A stretch of DNA of 64,000 nt from Clostridium thermobutyricum DSM 4928 (GTDB lineage Bacteria > Bacillota > Clostridia > Clostridiales > Clostridiaceae), in contig NZ_LTAY01000026.1 in the NCBI RefSeq assembly GCF_002050515.1, forward strand, positions 124,001 through 188,000, in the 5' to 3' direction. The position numbers and the translations under genes were made by a program. The notes beneath the pieces are model-generated. The model made no database searches. It saw only the letters and a list, made by a program, of their open reading frames with translations, and was not told where the DNA came from. Below are positions 60,374 to 64,000 of this stretch, one piece after another. The first letter of the stretch is position 1, and each line of letters begins with the position of its first letter.

Positions 60374-62992
60374 ATGAAAGGGCTTAGCAAAGAGAAAGTA
60401 GAAAAGAACAGAGAACTTTATGGAGATAATATAATTCATGAAGCTGCACCAGAAACATTTTGGGATAAATTTAAAGGTGCTTTTGAAGATCCAATGATAA
60501 AATTGCTTTTAGTTATAGCAGCTATTATGGCGGTTATGGCAGCATTACATTATGCAGAATGGGGAGAAATAATAGGGATAGTAATATCAGTATTATTAGT
60601 TACTATAATTTCTGCAAAAACAGAAGTTGCTTCAGATAATGAATATAGAAAACTTAAAGAAAATGCTTCGAAAGATGTATGTAAAGTATATAGAGATGGT
60701 AAAGCAATAGAAGTTATTATTGATGAAATAGTAGTTGGAGACTATGTTATTCTTCAATCAGGAGATAAAATTCCAGCAGATGGACTTTTAATAGATGGAG
60801 AAATAAAAGTAGATAACTCAGCTTTAAATGGAGAATCAGAAGAATGTCCTAAGATTCCTGCTAATCAAGCAGAACTAGAAATAGCATCAGAAGGTGAATT
60901 TAAATTAACAGGAGATGTTTTTGTAGATAAATCTTCACTATTTAGAGGTGCTGTTGTTGTTAGTGGAACTGGTGTTATGGAAGTCTTAAGAGTTGGTATG
61001 AAAACTGTTATGGGAAGCATGGCAGAAGAAATGTCAGAAGAAGAAGTAGACAGTCCATTAAAAGTAAAACTTACAGAACTTGCAGCAAAAATATCTAAAT
61101 TTGGATATATTGGAGCTATAGTTATAGGTGTAGCATTAATGTTTGAAAATATAATGGGAGCTGGTGGATTCTCAGCTTATCTTGCAGCTACAAGTGGAAT
61201 AGACATATTTAAACAAATATTAGATGCTCTTATGGTTGCTGTAGTTATTATAGTTATGGCTGTACCAGAAGGATTACCACTTATGATTGCAATAGTTCTT
61301 ATGAAAAATACTGCAAAAATGCTTCAAAAGAATGTACTTGTTAGAAAACCAATTGGTATTGAAACTGCTGGTTCATTAAATATTTTATTTAGTGATAAGA
61401 CAGGAACAATAACAAAAGGTGAACTTGAAGTAGTAGAATTCTTTGATGGAAATGTACAAGATACTTATAATAGCAGTGAAAAAATAAAAGAGCTTATTTC
61501 AAAATGTATTGGTAAAAATACTGCAGCAATGTTTGATGGAGATGGAAATGTTATTGGTGGTAATGCCACTGATAAAGCACTTTTAAAATACCTTACAAAA
61601 GAAGGTATGGCAAAATACGAAGACTTAGAAGTTGTAGCTATACAAGCTTTTGATTCCGCAAATAAATATTCTGCTGCTGAACTTAAAGAAAAAACAGTTT
61701 ATAAAGGAGCTCCTGAAAGACTTTTAGGAAAAGCTACTAAATTTATAGATGCAGATGGAAATATCCAAGTATTAGATAAAGATAAAATAAATAAAAAAAT
61801 TGATGAACTTGCACATAAGGAAATGAGAGTTTTAGCATTTGCTTATAGTGAAAGCAACTTAGTACAAAATACTCTTCCAGAAGACTTAGTTATAGTTGGT
61901 TTTGTAGGAATTAGAGATGATGTAAGACCAGAAGCTAGACAAGCTATAAAAGAAGTTAGAAATGCTGGAATACAAGTAGTTATGATAACTGGAGATAGAA
62001 AAGAAACAGCTTATGCAATAGCAAAAGATTGTGGACTTATATCTTCAGAAGAAGAAATAGCTTTAACATCAGAAGAGTTAAATGCTATGAGTGATGAAGA
62101 AATTAAAAAGATTTTACCTAATCTTAGAGTTATAGCTAGAGCACTTCCAACAGATAAATCAAGAATGGTAAGAATAGCTCAAAGCTTAAACTTAGTTTGT
62201 GGAATGACTGGAGATGGGGTAAATGATGCACCAGCTCTTAAGAGAGCAGATGTTGGTTTTGCAATGGGTTCAGGAACAGACCTTGCAAAAGAAGTTGGAG
62301 ACATAGTTATACTTGATGATAACTTTAAGTCAATTGAAAATGCTATCCTTTATGGAAGAACAATTTACAATAACATATTAAAGTTTATCAAATTCCAATT
62401 AACAATAAACGTTGCAGCAGTTGCAGTTTGTGCAATAGCACCTTTCTTTGATTTACCACAACCATTACAAATAACTCATATTTTATGGATTAACCTTGTA
62501 ATGGATGGTTTAGGAGCATTAGCACTTGGTTCAGAGCCAGCACTTAGAAAATATATGCAAGAAAAACCTAAGTCAAGAACTCAAAGTATTGTATCAAAAG
62601 AAATGATGATGCAAGTATTAATTACAGGAGCTTGGGTAACAATTTTAAGCTTTATATTCTTAATGGCTCCATTCTTTAAAAACATGTTCTCTTCAGAAGG
62701 AGAACACTTAACAGCTTACTTCTCAATGTTTGTAATAGCAGCTGTATTTAATGGATTTAATGTTAGAAGTTCAGGTATTAATATATTTGAGCACATAGAA
62801 GAAAATCCAGGCTTTGCAAAAGTAATGGGAATAATAGTTGTAGTTCAAGTTATTTTAACTATAATAGGTGGAAGTATATTTAGTTGTACACCAATTGCAC
62901 CAAAACTTTGGATAGTTGTAATTTTATTAGCATTTACTGTAATCCCAGTAGATATGATAAGAAAATTAATATTTAGAACAGCAGAAAAATAA
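60374..62992 (+). CDS. Calcium-translocating P-type ATPase (PMCA/SERCA type)
   Basis: An 872-residue P2-type cation pump. The actuator loop has NGESEECPK (TGES-like). Membrane helix 4 carries the calcium-site motif VPEGLPLMIAIVL, and the phosphorylated Asp341 lies in SDKTGTITKG. KGAPERLL marks the nucleotide domain, the hinge is MTGDGVNDAPALKRADVGFAMG, and helix 6 has NLVMDGLGALALGSEPA. It exports Ca2+ or a similar ion. Its place in a TerD operon fits TerD being a calcium-binding protein. GGGGGAT precedes the ATG. Confidence 0.94.
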   Translation: MKGLSKEKVEKNRELYGDNIIHEAAPETFWDKFKGAFEDPMIKLLLVIAAIMAVMAALHYAEWGEIIGIVISVLLVTIISAKTEVASDNEYRKLKENASKDVCKVYRDGKAIEVIIDEIVVGDYVILQSGDKIPADGLLIDGEIKVDNSALNGESEECPKIPANQAELEIASEGEFKLTGDVFVDKSSLFRGAVVVSGTGVMEVLRVGMKTVMGSMAEEMSEEEVDSPLKVKLTELAAKISKFGYIGAIVIGVALMFENIMGAGGFSAYLAATSGIDIFKQILDALMVAVVIIVMAVPEGLPLMIAIVLMKNTAKMLQKNVLVRKPIGIETAGSLNILFSDKTGTITKGELEVVEFFDGNVQDTYNSSEKIKELISKCIGKNTAAMFDGDGNVIGGNATDKALLKYLTKEGMAKYEDLEVVAIQAFDSANKYSAAELKEKTVYKGAPERLLGKATKFIDADGNIQVLDKDKINKKIDELAHKEMRVLAFAYSESNLVQNTLPEDLVIVGFVGIRDDVRPEARQAIKEVRNAGIQVVMITGDRKETAYAIAKDCGLISSEEEIALTSEELNAMSDEEIKKILPNLRVIARALPTDKSRMVRIAQSLNLVCGMTGDGVNDAPALKRADVGFAMGSGTDLAKEVGDIVILDDNFKSIENAILYGRTIYNNILKFIKFQLTINVAAVAVCAIAPFFDLPQPLQITHILWINLVMDGLGALALGSEPALRKYMQEKPKSRTQSIVSKEMMMQVLITGAWVTILSFIFLMAPFFKNMFSSEGEHLTAYFSMFVIAAVFNGFNVRSSGINIFEHIEENPGFAKVMGIIVVVQVILTIIGGSIFSCTPIAPKLWIVVILLAFTVIPVDMIRKLIFRTAEK

Positions 62993-62999
62993 AAAAATT

Positions 63000-63040
63000 A
63001 GCTACTACAAGACTTATAAGGTTTTGTAGTAGCTTTTTTA
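63000..63040 (+). terminator. Terminator of the ter operon
   Basis: AGCTACTACAA and TTGTAGTAGCT form a perfect 11-bp stem around a 13-nt loop, followed by six T. Confidence 0.88.
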
Positions 63041-63302
63041 TATTAGAATAATTTTTAATATAAAATATTTCTAATATAAAAATATTACTTATAAATTTTA
63101 GAAAATAATATTATTTAAATTTATTTATATTAACATAATACTCTTATCATTTAATAAATTATATTATATTTCATATGAGGTAATAGGAGAATTTTCTAAC
63201 TATTTTATAATAAAAAAAGCTTAGATGACATAAGGATATTTATATTATAAATAATTAGATTAAATTTACTTTTATAGAAAATTAATGTGTTATAATAAAA
63301 TT

Positions 63303-63330
63303 AGGACTGTTTAGAAATTCAGTCCTTTTA
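63303..63330 (+). terminator. Hairpin before the next operon
   Basis: AGGACTG and CAGTCCT pair around TTTAGAAATT, followed by TTT. Confidence 0.55.
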
Positions 63331-63484
63331 ATATATATAAATTAGTTTATTATAAATTAAAATAATAATTTTTATTATAAATAAAATTAAAAATAGTTAT
63401 AAAAAATATAGAAGCTTTTCTTAAAATCTAGGGGGAATTAGTTTTGAGATGGCCTTTTTTATATGTGAAAAGAGTGTGATTTAT

Positions 63485-64000
63485 ATGGAAATTTTAGATA
63501 TGGTAAGTAACAAATTTTTAATTGAGCCTAAGAAGGTGGACAAATATACAGACAAAGATATTCTTAAATATTCAATAGGGACAAATCTTTATACAAATGG
63601 GTTTAAAAATTTTTATAAGAAAATAGTAGATGGAGAATTTTTGAATTTAGGTTCAATTTCTATTTGCTTTGAAGATGCTACAAGAGAAGAGGATTTAGGG
63701 ATTTGCGAAGAAAATGTAAGGGTAATGCTTGAAGGACTTAAGATATGGAAAGAAAAAAATCCGAATGCTTATGTTCCTTTATTATTTGTTAGAATAAGAA
63801 ATTTAGAACAATTTAAGAGCTTTACAAGGAATACTAAAAAAGAATATTTAAAACTTATAACAGGTTTTATATTTCCAAAGTTTAATTCTGAAAATGGAAG
63901 AGGATATTTCGAGTATTTAACTGAATTAATAAATGATACAAATGAAGTATTTTATGCAATGCCTATTATAGAAGATGAAAAGGTTATTTATAAGGAAAGT
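63485..64000 (+). CDS. C-C bond lyase of the Ter biosynthetic module, N-terminal part
   Basis: The frame runs off the right edge after 172 residues. It reads FLIEPKKVDKYTDKDILKYSIGTNLYTNGF, LGSISICFEDATREEDLG and YVPLLFVRIRNLEQF, then ITGFIFPKFNSENGRGYFEYL. This is the HpcH/HpaI-like TIM-barrel lyase (C-C_Bond_Lyase) that accompanies TerD/TelA genes together with ATP-grasp, HAD and phosphoribosyltransferase proteins in a predicted nucleoside-like metabolite pathway. EDA and the Arg of RIR fit the family's metal and substrate site. I start at the ATG at 63485; the in-frame ATG at 63449 would add 12 residues. Confidence 0.8.
   Translation, partial: MEILDMVSNKFLIEPKKVDKYTDKDILKYSIGTNLYTNGFKNFYKKIVDGEFLNLGSISICFEDATREEDLGICEENVRVMLEGLKIWKEKNPNAYVPLLFVRIRNLEQFKSFTRNTKKEYLKLITGFIFPKFNSENGRGYFEYLTELINDTNEVFYAMPIIEDEKVIYKES

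Larger units (their letters stand above)
62993..63484. other. Intergenic region after the calcium ATPase
   Basis: Two terminator-like hairpins (63000-63040 and 63303-63330) and AT-rich DNA. GGGGG at 63431 precedes an out-of-frame TTG at 63444 that would read an 11-residue leader, and an in-frame ATG at 63449; either may affect the start of the next gene. Confidence 0.5.

Overview
The window is about 28% G+C, with strong AGGAGG-type ribosome binding sites, AT-rich intergenic DNA and many U-tailed hairpin terminators. This fits a Clostridium sensu stricto chromosome. The gene set (sortase-anchored CnaB adhesin, agr-type circuit, TerD/TelA operon, many small ABC exporters) resembles Clostridium perfringens or a close relative, but I cannot prove the species from the sequence. 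I saw no rRNA or tRNA genes, CRISPR array or complete insertion sequence.

Layout. 1-4.1 kb: the end of an FtsX-type permease with its ATPase, an aldo/keto reductase, a DUF1648 membrane protein and an AlkD-like protein. 4.7-9.4 kb: a 1560-residue cell-wall adhesin with eleven CnaB-type domains. 9.4-13.2 kb: a cassette flanked by about 85-bp direct repeats, holding a frameshifted secreted protein and a two-gene ABC system that resembles lactococcin-972-type loci. 13.3-19.1 kb: ferredoxin-nitroreductase with an ArsR regulator, a MerR regulator, peptidase T, an acetyltransferase and a SulP transporter. 19.3-24.0 kb: an ABC exporter with a miniprotein, then a response regulator/AgrB/AgrD/sensor kinase locus whose predicted signal peptide has Ser where Cys is usual. 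24.1-27.5 kb: an acid phosphatase behind three PhoP-type half-sites, and an orphan phage-like replisome organizer plus DnaB helicase. 27.6-31.1 kb: nitroreductase with a TetR regulator and twin operators, then small unknowns between two copies of a 130-bp repeat.

31.1-38.7 kb looks like a defence island. It holds a J-domain-like protein overlapping an HNH-like protein, a YobI-type P-loop NTPase split by one in-frame stop codon, and a nuclease-helicase (DUF2075) translationally linked to a MazG-type nucleotide pyrophosphohydrolase. 38.9-43.1 kb carries small membrane and lipoproteins, gene fragments and a candidate type I toxin locus with long-range mRNA pairing and a likely antisense RNA. 43.2-54.7 kb holds YciI, YdcF, a large MMPL transporter, an acetyltransferase, a DUF1659/DUF2922 pair, an in-frame ArsR-NifX-like fusion, and an aldo/keto reductase divergent from its likely MerR regulator.

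55.1-64 kb is a tellurite-resistance-type stress operon: YceG-like, TelA with a long Asn/Gln/Gly/Met-rich extension, three TerD proteins and a calcium P-type ATPase, followed by the start of a C-C bond lyase that runs off the window.

The observations I rate highest are the Ser-type AgrD, the type I toxin locus, a promoter-like motif shared by the phage-like replication pair and the DUF1659/DUF2922 pair, the two candidate defence modules, and the A-tract frameshift in the bacteriocin-like cassette.
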